From Candidatus Freyarchaeota archaeon (GTDB taxonomy: Archaea > Asgardarchaeota > Jordiarchaeia > Jordiarchaeales > Jordiarchaeaceae), in assembly GCA_030587365.1 (NCBI GenBank), contig JAUQZE010000020.1:1-24246 (forward strand): 24,246 bases of DNA, given 5' to 3'. Below are positions 7,371-14,303 of the stretch, one piece after another. Within the stretch, counting starts at the first letter, position 1, and the number at the start of each line of letters is the position of its first letter. Under the pieces are notes generated by a model. The model did no database searches and was not told where the DNA came from. It saw only the letters and a list, made by a program, of their open reading frames with translations. A program made the translations under genes and the position numbers.

Positions 7371-7530
7371 GCGGATGCTCTCAGCTTGTCTACCAAGTTT
7401 GGAGATGCTGCCAACCGTCTCGTCTATCCAGTGAAGCCTCTTAAGAGGTTCGGTGAACCATCTCCTGATGTTGATGAGAATTAAATTGCCCACGGAAGCC
7501 ACTTTTAAGTAGTGGTAGTTGGTATGGTAG
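7371..7530 (+). pseudogene. 3' remnant of a tnpB gene with its right-end hairpin
   Basis: A plus-strand frame from 7371 reads ...VKPLKRFGEPSPDVDEN and stops at 7482-7484. This resembles the C-terminal tail of archaeal IS1341-type TnpB proteins, which often end in a GEPSPD-like run. Right after the stop is GCCCACGGAAGCC, then the 5-bp stem CCACT (7499-7503) / AGTGG (7511-7515) and GTAGTTGG. This matches the right-end pattern (GGAAGCC, hairpin, GTAGTT) of such elements. Nothing of the nuclease domain remains, so it is a remnant of a separate insertion, not part of the broken tnpB upstream. Identification rests on pattern memory. Confidence 0.5.
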
Positions 7531-7859
7531 CACCATTATTAAGTTTGTTAAGTTTGGATTTCTAATTTACTGATTAATAAAATTTTACTCCCAACTTTAA
7601 CAGTAAGCATCATCTTAAACTAGAATTATTCAAATCTCTTTTATTGGTTACAACTTGTAGTTAAATACTAAACTATATATTATACAACTGATAAAGAGTG
7701 TCTTGCTTATAAACCATTAAGGTTCAAATTTACAAATCGTTGAATATATTTAATAATGCACGTGAAGTATAAATATTTGGAAATTAAACCTAATTTTAAA
7801 AAAGGGAATACATAGGATTTGGGTGTGGCATTGAATTTAGCATGGAGGTAGTGTAGATT
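7531..7859 (+). promoter_or_regulatory. AT-rich intergenic region with CBS-gene promoter
   Basis: No gene is seen. A short direct repeat, TTAAGTTTGTTAAGTTTGG, starts near 7539. A TATA box (TATAAATATT) at about 7769 would start a transcript near 7795, and GGAGGT at 7844-7849 is the SD for the next gene. Confidence 0.45.
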
Positions 7860-8708
7860 TTGAAAGTTCAGGATATCATAGAAGAAAAAGTGCCATATGT
7901 GACGGTGCCTGGAACGAGAGAGGATGTACTCCACGTCATGAGAGAGAGTGGAATAACCTTCCTACCTGTAGTTAAAAAAGGTAAGATGGAAGTTGTTGGA
8001 ACGATCTCGGAAAAAAATCTGATGGATAAACCTGAAGAAAGTCAAATTGGGTTATTAATGACTAGGGATCCTATAACTGTTTCCAAGGAAACTTCCATCA
8101 AAGATTTAGTAAAGATTTTGTTGGAAAACAATCTGAAGCATGTTCCTGTTACTAAGAACGGTAAAGACCTCGTGGGGCTAGTGTCGGTAGCGGATGTGGT
8201 TAGAAAAGCAATCGCGGTTGAAAAGGAATCGGGACCGATAAAAAATTATGTTAAAAAAGAGCTGATAACAGTCTGGGAAGGGACGCCTGTCCTTGTTGCA
8301 TTCACAATAATGAGACTTGCAAGAGTAAGTATATTACCTATACTAGATGACAATGGAAACCTATCCGGAATAATTGACGCTTCTGATTTTCTACATTTAA
8401 GCGAGGTTGTGTCTGAGGAGAAGGTGTCAAGTATCACTGCTGGCAGCGAAGGAACAGATTGGAGTTGGGATTCAGGAGACATCTTCCACATTACCACCAA
8501 AATACTTCGTTTACCTAACAAACCAGTTAAAGAGGTAATGACGAGAAGCGTGGAGACAGTAACGGAACTCACCAGCTTTGATGACTGTGCAAAAAGGATG
8601 AGAAAGCTTGATTTAAATCAGATACCCGTTACTGATGCTAAAGGAAAACTCAGCGGTATAATCCATGATGTAGATTTAATTAGGGGCTTTTTCCGAGTCC
8701 AAGAATAG
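7860..8708 (+). CDS. Protein with four CBS domains
   Basis: This 282-aa soluble protein is built wholly of CBS motifs, as two Bateman pairs. Repeats are visible at roughly 5-55, 65-125, 130-190 and 220-280, each with the pattern of a hydrophobic strand, ...IPV or LPV..., then GxIxxxDL (VGTISEKNL, VGLVSVADV, SGIIDASDF, SGIIHDVDL). CBS pairs bind adenine nucleotides (AMP, ATP, SAM, sometimes c-di-AMP) and sense energy or ligand levels. There is no fused catalytic domain, so the partner is unknown. The TTG start at 7860 follows GGAGGT. It is monocistronic and ends at a strong hairpin. Confidence 0.88.
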   Translation: MKVQDIIEEKVPYVTVPGTREDVLHVMRESGITFLPVVKKGKMEVVGTISEKNLMDKPEESQIGLLMTRDPITVSKETSIKDLVKILLENNLKHVPVTKNGKDLVGLVSVADVVRKAIAVEKESGPIKNYVKKELITVWEGTPVLVAFTIMRLARVSILPILDDNGNLSGIIDASDFLHLSEVVSEEKVSSITAGSEGTDWSWDSGDIFHITTKILRLPNKPVKEVMTRSVETVTELTSFDDCAKRMRKLDLNQIPVTDAKGKLSGIIHDVDLIRGFFRVQE

Positions 8709-8714
8709 CGATAT

Positions 8715-8758
8715 AAAAAGTGGACGTAAAGGATCAGATATACTGCGACCACTTTTTT
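8715..8758. terminator. Bidirectional terminator hairpin
   Basis: AAAAAGTGG (8715-8723) pairs with CCACTTTTT (8749-8757), 9 bp with a T-run on either strand. It lies between the convergent CBS-domain gene and eL40 gene. Confidence 0.65.
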
Positions 8759-8831
8759 CTAAAAAAAGCTTCCAAGGGTTTAATCTGTGAGAATAATTTG
8801 GAAATGTTAAAAAATCGGGGAAAATGGTCTA

Positions 8832-8996
8832 TTACTTCTTTGTGGCTTGGCGTTTCTTAAGCCGAAGTCTTTTGCTTTTACACTTGCGACACTTGGTTGC
8901 TGATAGAGCATTCCGCGCATAGCACTTCCTGCAAATTTTGACATACAATAAATGTTCCGCTGCAATTCTCCTTTTATCTGGATCTCCAATAGGCAT
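8832..8996 (-). CDS. rpl40e: 50S ribosomal protein eL40
   Basis: A 54-aa minus-strand gene: MPIGDPDKRRIAAEHLLYV, then the zinc-binding pair Cys22-x2-Cys25 (ICRKCYARN) and Cys36-x2-Cys39 (KCRKC), and a Lys/Arg-rich tail ending QATKK. This is the archaeal L40e protein of the large ribosomal subunit, in its usual length of about 50 aa. The ATG at 8996 has AGGTGA 6 bases upstream. A TATA-like CTTAAAAGC within the palindrome at 9043-9056 lies at promoter distance. The gene ends at the shared terminator hairpin with the CBS gene. Confidence 0.92.
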   Translation of the reverse strand: MPIGDPDKRRIAAEHLLYVKICRKCYARNALSATKCRKCKSKRLRLKKRQATKK

Positions 8997-9042
8997 AATT
9001 AGTCACCTGTAATGCTTAGCACTGTCTTCTCGAAGGCGTGAT

Positions 9043-9056
9043 AAGCTTTTAAGCTT
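9043..9056 (-). promoter_or_regulatory. Palindromic TATA region for eL40
   Basis: AAGCTTTTAAGCTT is a perfect inverted repeat (AAGCTT, 2-base centre, AAGCTT) about 50 bases upstream of the eL40 start. On the minus strand it reads as an archaeal TATA box. The symmetry could also be an operator for a dimeric regulator such as the Lrp-like protein encoded just upstream; that link is inference. Confidence 0.4.
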
Positions 9057-9128
9057 TTTCTAAGATTATGGCATAATATCATTGGTATGTTTTTGGTTGG
9101 GTTAAGTTGAAAACTCCTTTTTTAAAAA

Positions 9129-9617
9129 TTAGGTTATTGTCTCTAGTACAACATGGGCGTTAGTTTCCTCAACTCCATCAATCTCTGAGACTACTTTTAA
9201 GAACTTATCAAGTTTAGATTGAGTAACCTGAGCGATAATGTCAACGGTGCCCGTGACCCTAAAAAGCCTTGTAGCTCCGGCTTTTTTTATCTCCTCATAG
9301 GCTTTTACCCTCTTTTGGGGAAAAACCTTCATGAATACAAATGCATCGATATCTGATTCCCCGAGAACACTTAATGCTTTACTCGTAAGATCAATAAATC
9401 CTCTCCCCGTTCTAATAAAATCGTTATCTCGAAGCTTTCTAAGATGGTTGCTAAGACCCTGCCTCGTTATTCCCATGTCTTTTGCAAGTGCAGTCTGAGT
9501 CTTATAAATTGAGCAAACCCGAATACTCTTACCATTCTCGTACAGCTTTTTCAAAATCTGAATCTGCTTCTCGGTTAGCTTAAAACCTTCTTTTTCTTTA
9601 GCCATCTTAAAACTCAT
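9129..9617 (-). CDS. Lrp/AsnC-family transcriptional regulator
   Basis: A 162-aa DNA-binding regulator. The N-terminal winged helix-turn-helix (about 14-75) contains TQTALAKDMGITRQGLSNHLRKLRDND. The C-terminal RAM/AsnC ligand-binding domain (about 85-160) shows AFVFMKV..., RLFRVTGTVDIIAQV, and the closing EIDGVEETNAHVVLETI. Such proteins form dimers or octamers and respond to amino acids or other small molecules; the ligand here is unknown. ATG starts at 9617 and 9605 are both possible. It lies upstream of eL40 on the same strand, with about 130 bases and a separate promoter between them. Confidence 0.87.
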   Translation of the reverse strand: MSFKMAKEKEGFKLTEKQIQILKKLYENGKSIRVCSIYKTQTALAKDMGITRQGLSNHLRKLRDNDFIRTGRGFIDLTSKALSVLGESDIDAFVFMKVFPQKRVKAYEEIKKAGATRLFRVTGTVDIIAQVTQSKLDKFLKVVSEIDGVEETNAHVVLETIT

Positions 9618-9739
9618 CCTAGACTTGTTAATCTAAAATCTTTACAAATGTAAATAAAAACATTTTCATAAAAAAACAATAAAAAATTGAACCTGATAAT
9701 TCACATAAAAAAGGTGTTTAACAGAATTAGCTTAGAAAT

Positions 9740-9829
9740 CCGTTAAGTTTTATATCTCAGAGGCTACAACTCAAGTTATCAACAATCTTTCATCACAAAT
9801 TCTTAATAAAAGGATAGGAGATTATTTTA
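9740..9829 (+). promoter_or_regulatory. Promoter and SD of the alpha/beta hydrolase gene
   Basis: A TATA-like TTTTATATC lies near 9748, and AGGAGA precedes the ATG at 9830. The region upstream is AT-rich and divergent with the Lrp-like gene. Confidence 0.4.
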
Positions 9830-10471
9830 ATGCCTGCGGTAGAATTCAAGTCTGGAGAACTAATACTAGAAGGTTATCTAGAACTGCCAAAAGGAAACGG
9901 GCCCTTTCCCGCATCTATAGTTTGTCATCCACATTCGCTCTACGGAGGCGAAATGCACAACAACGTAGTTATGGGTGTATGCACAAACCTTGTTAAGAAC
10001 CAAATGGCTGCCCTGAGATTTAACTTCCGTGGCGTAGGAAGAAGCGAGGGTGAATTTGGCGATGGGGTAAAGGAACAAGAGGATACAAAAGCAGCGCTTG
10101 AATTTCTCCTTCAAATAGACGAAATAGACGCTAACAAAATAGCGCTCGCCGGATACTCTTTCGGCGCTTTTGTGGGATTAGCGGCTCTACACAATAACGA
10201 AAAAATCAAGGCCCTAGTAGGAATCTCTCCCCCACTAACACTATTCGAATTCAACTATCTGAAAACCTGCACAAAACCAAAACTACTAATCATCGGGGAC
10301 ACAGACCAATTCACACCTGAAAAAACGTTTAAAAACTTTTACGAAGAACTCCCCCAACCCAAAGAAAAAAGAATCCTCCAAGGAGCCGACCACTTCTATT
10401 GGGACTACGAAAACGAGGTAGGAAAAATAACAGCAGAATTCCTACAAAAAACCTTGCAAGAAATCATCTAA
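9830..10471 (+). CDS. Alpha/beta hydrolase (COG2945-like)
   Basis: A 213-aa single-domain alpha/beta hydrolase, probably cytosolic because there is no signal peptide. Nucleophile Ser110 is in GYSFGAF, the acid is Asp157 or Asp159 in IIGDTDQFT, and the base is His188 in GADHFYWD. The early HPHSLYGGEMHNNVV and NFRGVGRSEGEF segments are typical of small serine hydrolases of this type in bacteria and archaea. The natural substrate, an ester or thioester, is not known. The ATG start is clear. It is convergent with a membrane-protein gene across a terminator hairpin. Confidence 0.87.
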   Translation: MPAVEFKSGELILEGYLELPKGNGPFPASIVCHPHSLYGGEMHNNVVMGVCTNLVKNQMAALRFNFRGVGRSEGEFGDGVKEQEDTKAALEFLLQIDEIDANKIALAGYSFGAFVGLAALHNNEKIKALVGISPPLTLFEFNYLKTCTKPKLLIIGDTDQFTPEKTFKNFYEELPQPKEKRILQGADHFYWDYENEVGKITAEFLQKTLQEII

Positions 10472-10514
10472 TATAGAAAACCATAAAATTATTATCTAAA
10501 CTTTAATAATATAA

Positions 10515-10555
10515 AAAAAAGGGGACCAAATAGTTCTTATGGCCCTTTTTGGTCC
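10515..10555. terminator. Bidirectional terminator hairpin
   Basis: GGACCAAA (10523-10530) pairs with TTTGGTCC (10548-10555). An alternative pairing of AAAAAGGG with CCCTTTTT overlaps it. It sits between two convergent genes and either fold could stop transcription. Confidence 0.6.
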
Positions 10556-10580
10556 ATTTAAACTCTAAAATCCTCTGGCT

Positions 10581-11012
10581 TTACTTTTTCTTCTTCGCCT
10601 TCGCTTTCGGCTCCTTTCCTTCTTCCTCTTCCTCAGCCTTCTCAAGCTCTTCCAAGGGAACAGGGGGCGGAGTCGTCATCATCGTGTAGCCGATCCAAGC
10701 TGCAATCACTAGAATTAGTGTCACAGCGAGCCAGATAGGAATCGCCACAGATAAAAACCTTGGAGGCACCGGTATCCAGTTCAGTATAGAGGGTACTGAG
10801 AGCCAGTACTGCATAAGCATAAGAGTGTTGAAGCCAATCATTGGGCTTACATGTCCAGAAGTAACCGCTAGCACGATTTGCAATGTTGTGGCTCCATTAT
10901 CCACCTGCGAACCTATCCAGACACCATAAAACAACGTCCACCACGAATACCAGAGGATGACTAACACTGCAACAATGAATATTATGGCGCCATATATTTT
11001 GTCTCTAGCCAT
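10581..11012 (-). CDS. Small membrane protein of unknown function
   Basis: I do not recognise this 143-aa protein. There is a hydrophobic segment near the N-terminus (AIIFIVAVLVILWYSWWTLF), a central moderately hydrophobic part rich in Gly and Trp, and a clear helix (AIPIWLAVTLILVIAAWIGY) before a Pro run. The tail is strongly charged: an acidic Glu stretch, then Lys-rich to the end, probably cytoplasmic. The ATG at 11012 (MARDKIYG) is preferred because GGAGAG precedes it; the frame is open to 11045. It is not part of an obvious operon. Confidence 0.65.
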   Translation of the reverse strand: MARDKIYGAIIFIVAVLVILWYSWWTLFYGVWIGSQVDNGATTLQIVLAVTSGHVSPMIGFNTLMLMQYWLSVPSILNWIPVPPRFLSVAIPIWLAVTLILVIAAWIGYTMMTTPPPVPLEELEKAEEEEEGKEPKAKAKKKK

Positions 11013-11223
11013 TTTTATTCTCTCCAAATATTGTCTTTTACGCATTACTCTTTCTGGTTATTAGCTTTTCGGGGTGACATTTCTAGGAAGTTTTTGGTAC
11101 TGATATTTTCATATTAACCCAACAAGACATTAATAAAAATTTCTCTAATTGCACAAATTCAGGTGTGTAAATTATTCTCATGGAGTGGACTATTTTTTGT
11201 TTTAGGTTTATTTAACTAAAAAA
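11013..11223. other. Intergenic region
   Basis: AT-rich spacer between two minus-strand genes. It holds the upstream region of the small membrane-protein gene. No gene or strong structure is seen. Confidence 0.3.
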
Positions 11224-12084
11224 TTAGATTTCTATTTCTTTTAGATACTCACTTACTGTTAATATTTTGTTATAATCTTCTTTTAATTGGGTTAACAAAT
11301 TTTTCAGATCGTTTACATTTTTTTCGATTTCCTCTTCTCTGAGAATCCTTTTTTCTTTTATGAGATAAGCCAGATGCCAGGGATGGAAGGAGATTTGAAG
11401 CAATCCGCCTTTGTCGTTTTTTTGGTAGACCTTTATGATTTTCTTGTATTCATCTATGTTTCTTTGCTTCTCAAAGAGCGCCCAGGTATAGAGAGTCATT
11501 TTCCCTAGGTTTAGTGGATAAACTGGGACGGGGACTTCTATTATGTTATTTTGCTTTTCCTTTATGCGGTACGGGAATGGAGGTTCGGTTGTTTCTACCA
11601 TTATTGATGAGTCGTATAAATATCCGAGTTTGGTCAGAGCTTTGATGGTGTCAGAGTTTGCTTTCAGATATGGTGCTCTGAAGCCTTTAGGTTTCACGTT
11701 TAAAACACTCTTAATGGTTTGCGTGGCTTGCTTCAAAATTTTCAGCTGATGATTATAATCGATTCTTACGCCAGTTCTCTCCCCCGTTAAATCCTCGTGA
11801 TTCATTCCGTGGCAACTTACTTCATTTTTCAACAATGGTTTTACCAGTTCACCTTGCTGTTCTCTGAGATATAATAGGGTTCTTGCCTCAATAAAAAGGG
11901 TGGCCTCTATCTCCAATTCGTTCAGAAGCTCTAGAGTTCTTGTAAGGCCCTTAACTGTGCCGTCGAAAACAGCATCCGTTTCTCCATCAAAATTGGATAT
12001 CAGAATATCGCTAACCGCTTGCTTAACTCCCTTGACCGGCATAGGGCAATCCCGGTCCAAGTCTATGGTAATTGCAACGTTAAT
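11224..12084 (-). CDS. NodB-type polysaccharide deacetylase
   Basis: A carbohydrate-esterase-4-like metal-dependent deacetylase that would remove N- or O-acetyl groups from a glycan or small sugar. Motifs in order: VAITIDLDRDCP (catalytic Asp region), CHGMNHED (the HxxxH metal site), FRAPY (RxPY), and SFHPWHL near the C-terminus. No signal peptide is seen, so an intracellular role is possible. The start is unusual. Homologues begin at about this VAITID segment. A perfect GGAGG at 12093-12097 lies 8 bases before an ATT at 12084, while the nearest ATG (12126) would be upstream of the transcription start predicted from a TATA box at about 12142. An AUU start is proposed; 12126 is the alternative. 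Confidence 0.82.
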   Translation of the reverse strand: MNVAITIDLDRDCPMPVKGVKQAVSDILISNFDGETDAVFDGTVKGLTRTLELLNELEIEATLFIEARTLLYLREQQGELVKPLLKNEVSCHGMNHEDLTGERTGVRIDYNHQLKILKQATQTIKSVLNVKPKGFRAPYLKANSDTIKALTKLGYLYDSSIMVETTEPPFPYRIKEKQNNIIEVPVPVYPLNLGKMTLYTWALFEKQRNIDEYKKIIKVYQKNDKGGLLQISFHPWHLAYLIKEKRILREEEIEKNVNDLKNLLTQLKEDYNKILTVSEYLKEIEI

Positions 12085-12135
12085 CCTTATTTCCTCCTTT
12101 AAACATTTGAATGATGAAAACAACATATGCATCAA

Positions 12136-12150
12136 CTTTAAAAATAATTC
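12136..12150. promoter_or_regulatory. Shared divergent TATA region
   Basis: TTTAAAAATAATT reads as a TATA box on both strands, about 25-30 bases from the likely starts of folD (plus) and the deacetylase (minus) transcripts. Leaders on both sides would be short. Confidence 0.45.
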
Positions 12151-12181
12151 GGGTAAACCCAACTTGGAGGTTTGGTTGGTA

Positions 12182-13036
12182 ATGGTTGCGGAGATACTTA
12201 ATGGCAAGGAAATTGCGGCTAGTATAGAGGAAGAGATAATGGAGGAGACAAGGGAACTTGTGGAAAAATACGGCGTGACACCGGGTCTTGCTGTTATTCT
12301 TGTGGGGAGCGATCCGGGTTCCCAAGTTTATGTGAATATTAAGAAAAAGTCCAGTAGTAGAGTTGCTTTCCACTTTGAGGATTATGTGCTGCCGGACACG
12401 GCTGAGGAGACAGAAATAATTGAACTTATCCAGCGGTTGAATGAGGATGATAAGATTCATGGGATTTTGGTTCAGCTTCCCCTCCCTAAGCACTTGGATG
12501 AAAACCGGATAATCTCAACCATCTCCCCTGAAAAGGATGTTGACGGCTTGCACCCCGTTAATGCAGGCAAGCTTCTCCTGAAGCAGGAGGGATTTGTTGC
12601 GAACACACCCGCCGGTATTTTGGAGATGTTGAGGAGAAATAACATAGATGTGAAGGGTAAGGATGTTGTGATCGTGAACAGGAGTAAGATTGTGGGCAGA
12701 CCGCTCATGGTTTTGTTGATTAATAACGATGCAACGGTCACCGTTTGCCACACAAAAACAAGGGACATAAAAGCCCACACAAGGCGTGCGGATATCTTGG
12801 TAGTCGCGGTAGCTACACCGAAATTCATTACCGCTGACATGGTAAAAGAGGGAGCTATCGTCATTGACGTTGGGATAAATAGGGTGGAGGGTAAGCTGTG
12901 TGGGGATGTGGATTTTGAAGGTGTGAAGGAAAAAGCCTCCTATATTGCTCCTGTTCCGGGTGGAGTTGGACCCATGACTGTGGTTATGCTAATGAGAAAT
13001 GTTCTGCTGGCGGCAAAACGAAGTCTAAAAAAATAG
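12182..13036 (+). CDS. folD: Methylene-THF dehydrogenase / methenyl-THF cyclohydrolase FolD
   Basis: FolD interconverts 5,10-methylene-THF, methenyl-THF and 10-formyl-THF in the cytosol. The 284-aa product has Tyr50 and Lys54 (QVYVNIKKK) and Asp121 (KDVDGLHP), at the same numbers as E. coli FolD, supporting ATG 12182. TTG 12176 is closer to the GGAGG SD and adds two residues. Other family motifs are GILVQLPLP, NTPAGILEML, the Rossmann segment VNRSKIVGRPL, VIDVGINR and APVPGGVGPMTVVML. It would supply 10-formyl-THF to PurH encoded 1.3 kb away. It is convergent with a membrane-protein gene. Confidence 0.95.
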   Translation: MVAEILNGKEIAASIEEEIMEETRELVEKYGVTPGLAVILVGSDPGSQVYVNIKKKSSSRVAFHFEDYVLPDTAEETEIIELIQRLNEDDKIHGILVQLPLPKHLDENRIISTISPEKDVDGLHPVNAGKLLLKQEGFVANTPAGILEMLRRNNIDVKGKDVVIVNRSKIVGRPLMVLLINNDATVTVCHTKTRDIKAHTRRADILVVAVATPKFITADMVKEGAIVIDVGINRVEGKLCGDVDFEGVKEKASYIAPVPGGVGPMTVVMLMRNVLLAAKRSLKK

Positions 13037-13072
13037 TGAATGCTTTTTCCGCGGTTCTAATACCACAATTTT

Positions 13073-13097
13073 CTCCTTTAGGAGTTCTTTATTTTTT
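13073..13097 (+). terminator. Terminator hairpin after folD
   Basis: CTCCT (13073-13077) pairs with AGGAG (13080-13084), followed by TTCTTTATTTTTTAG. A short stem followed by a T-rich tail is suitable for termination of folD. Confidence 0.5.
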
Positions 13098-13149
13098 AGT
13101 TTGATTAGTTTTGAATGGAAAAAAAAGAGGGTGTTGAAAGTCATTATAG

Positions 13150-13974
13150 TTATTTGGCTTTTTGTTTTGGTTTTTCGTATCTTCTTCGGAACCAGTCTGG
13201 TAACACGTAACCTACGTATGTGGGTATTGCGGATATTAATACTAGGGTCCATCCGACGAATAGAAAGATTGTCCAACCTCCGAGGAGGCTGTCGACGAGG
13301 TAGCACCCGAAGAACAGGATGAAGATCACCGCTGTGAAGGATATTAGTAGGAAGCCTCTTTTGTAGAGTTTGCTTTCTGTTAGTCGCATAGCTTTGATAG
13401 CGTAATAAATCAGTGTGCCTTGGGTTACCAGTCCAACGGTAAAGGCGAGGAACCAGTTAATAGTTATGTATAGGTTTACTATGAGTACAAAGATGACTGC
13501 GCCTATGAAAATAGCGTAGGGGGCAACGTATTTTCTCTTTACTTCTTTGAAGGCTGAAAGGGTGAACAGGTAGATGAACAGATGTCCTATCGCCGCGGCT
13601 ATGAGTGAGGCGCTCCACTGGTAAACCAAAGTTGTCGGGTACCCCTCAAAGTGGAGGACTATTGATAGAACTGTTGGGTCGAAAATGAGAATTGCTCTTG
13701 GGATATTAAGTGGAATAATGTAGCCAGTCAGTAAATATGGAACCCAAGCATAGTCCAGTATCATTAGACCCCAGTACTTGGTATAGATCGTGTGTCCATA
13801 AGCGGCAAACAATGCACCAAAAATGAACACGAAATAGGTTAAAGCCAAATATTTGAGAGCTGCACTTCGCTTTTCTCGCCAACGTACTGCAAAGATGACA
13901 CCGATTACAAGCAGTAGTACCGCTATTAAAATCTCGTATATTATCAGTTGGTATAAAAGATTTAAACTAATCAC
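13150..13974 (-). CDS. Multi-span membrane protein of unknown function
   Basis: I do not recognise this 274-aa protein. About seven to eight hydrophobic helices are visible: residues near 8-30, 42-62, 70-90, 110-135, 150-172, 175-195, 210-230 and 235-255. Loops are short, and there is a basic C-terminal tail (WFRRRYEKPKQKAK) on what is probably the cytoplasmic side. There are no Cys clusters, His ligands or nucleotide motifs to suggest catalysis. The GTG at 13974 overlaps its likely SD (AAAGGTG), so the exact start is uncertain. It is convergent with folD and divergent from purH. Confidence 0.7.
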   Translation of the reverse strand: MISLNLLYQLIIYEILIAVLLLVIGVIFAVRWREKRSAALKYLALTYFVFIFGALFAAYGHTIYTKYWGLMILDYAWVPYLLTGYIIPLNIPRAILIFDPTVLSIVLHFEGYPTTLVYQWSASLIAAAIGHLFIYLFTLSAFKEVKRKYVAPYAIFIGAVIFVLIVNLYITINWFLAFTVGLVTQGTLIYYAIKAMRLTESKLYKRGFLLISFTAVIFILFFGCYLVDSLLGGWTIFLFVGWTLVLISAIPTYVGYVLPDWFRRRYEKPKQKAK

Positions 13975-14303
13975 CTTTCTATCCCCGAAGTTTATTGTGA
14001 TTTTCAGAATTATTATTTCGTTAGTGTTTTTAATTATATTTAGGAAAACTAGTAATTATAGTTTTTGTTAAGAAAAATACTAGTTTTATAAAAACACTTA
14101 TTTGATTAAAGTTTCACCCGCCACTTTTCTGTTTTTTAAATACGCTTCTAGGTCGAGTTTAGAATAAGAGAATATTTAATAGTTTGTGGAACATGATTCT
14201 TTGTCAAGAATCTTAACATTCACACTGGTATCTAACAAAGGGTCAGATATTTTCGCTGTCCTTTATACCCTTTTTTGTTTCTCAAATCCAAATAACTAGG
14301 GAA
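13975..14303. promoter_or_regulatory. Divergent intergenic region between membrane-protein gene and purH
   Basis: About 330 bases, AT-rich. A symmetrical GTTTTTATAAAAAC-like run near 14080-14095 could serve as TATA box on either strand. CCTTTATACCC near 14261 is the likely purH TATA box. No ORF or RNA gene is supported. Confidence 0.4.

Noticed and set aside
8807..8989. 60-aa minus-strand frame overlapping eL40
   Set aside because: The frame next to it encodes a full eL40 with both Cys pairs and a good SD.
11900..12175. Long N-terminal extension of FolD
   Set aside because: It runs antisense through the deacetylase gene; FolD residue numbering, SD and TATA box all support a start at 12176-12182.
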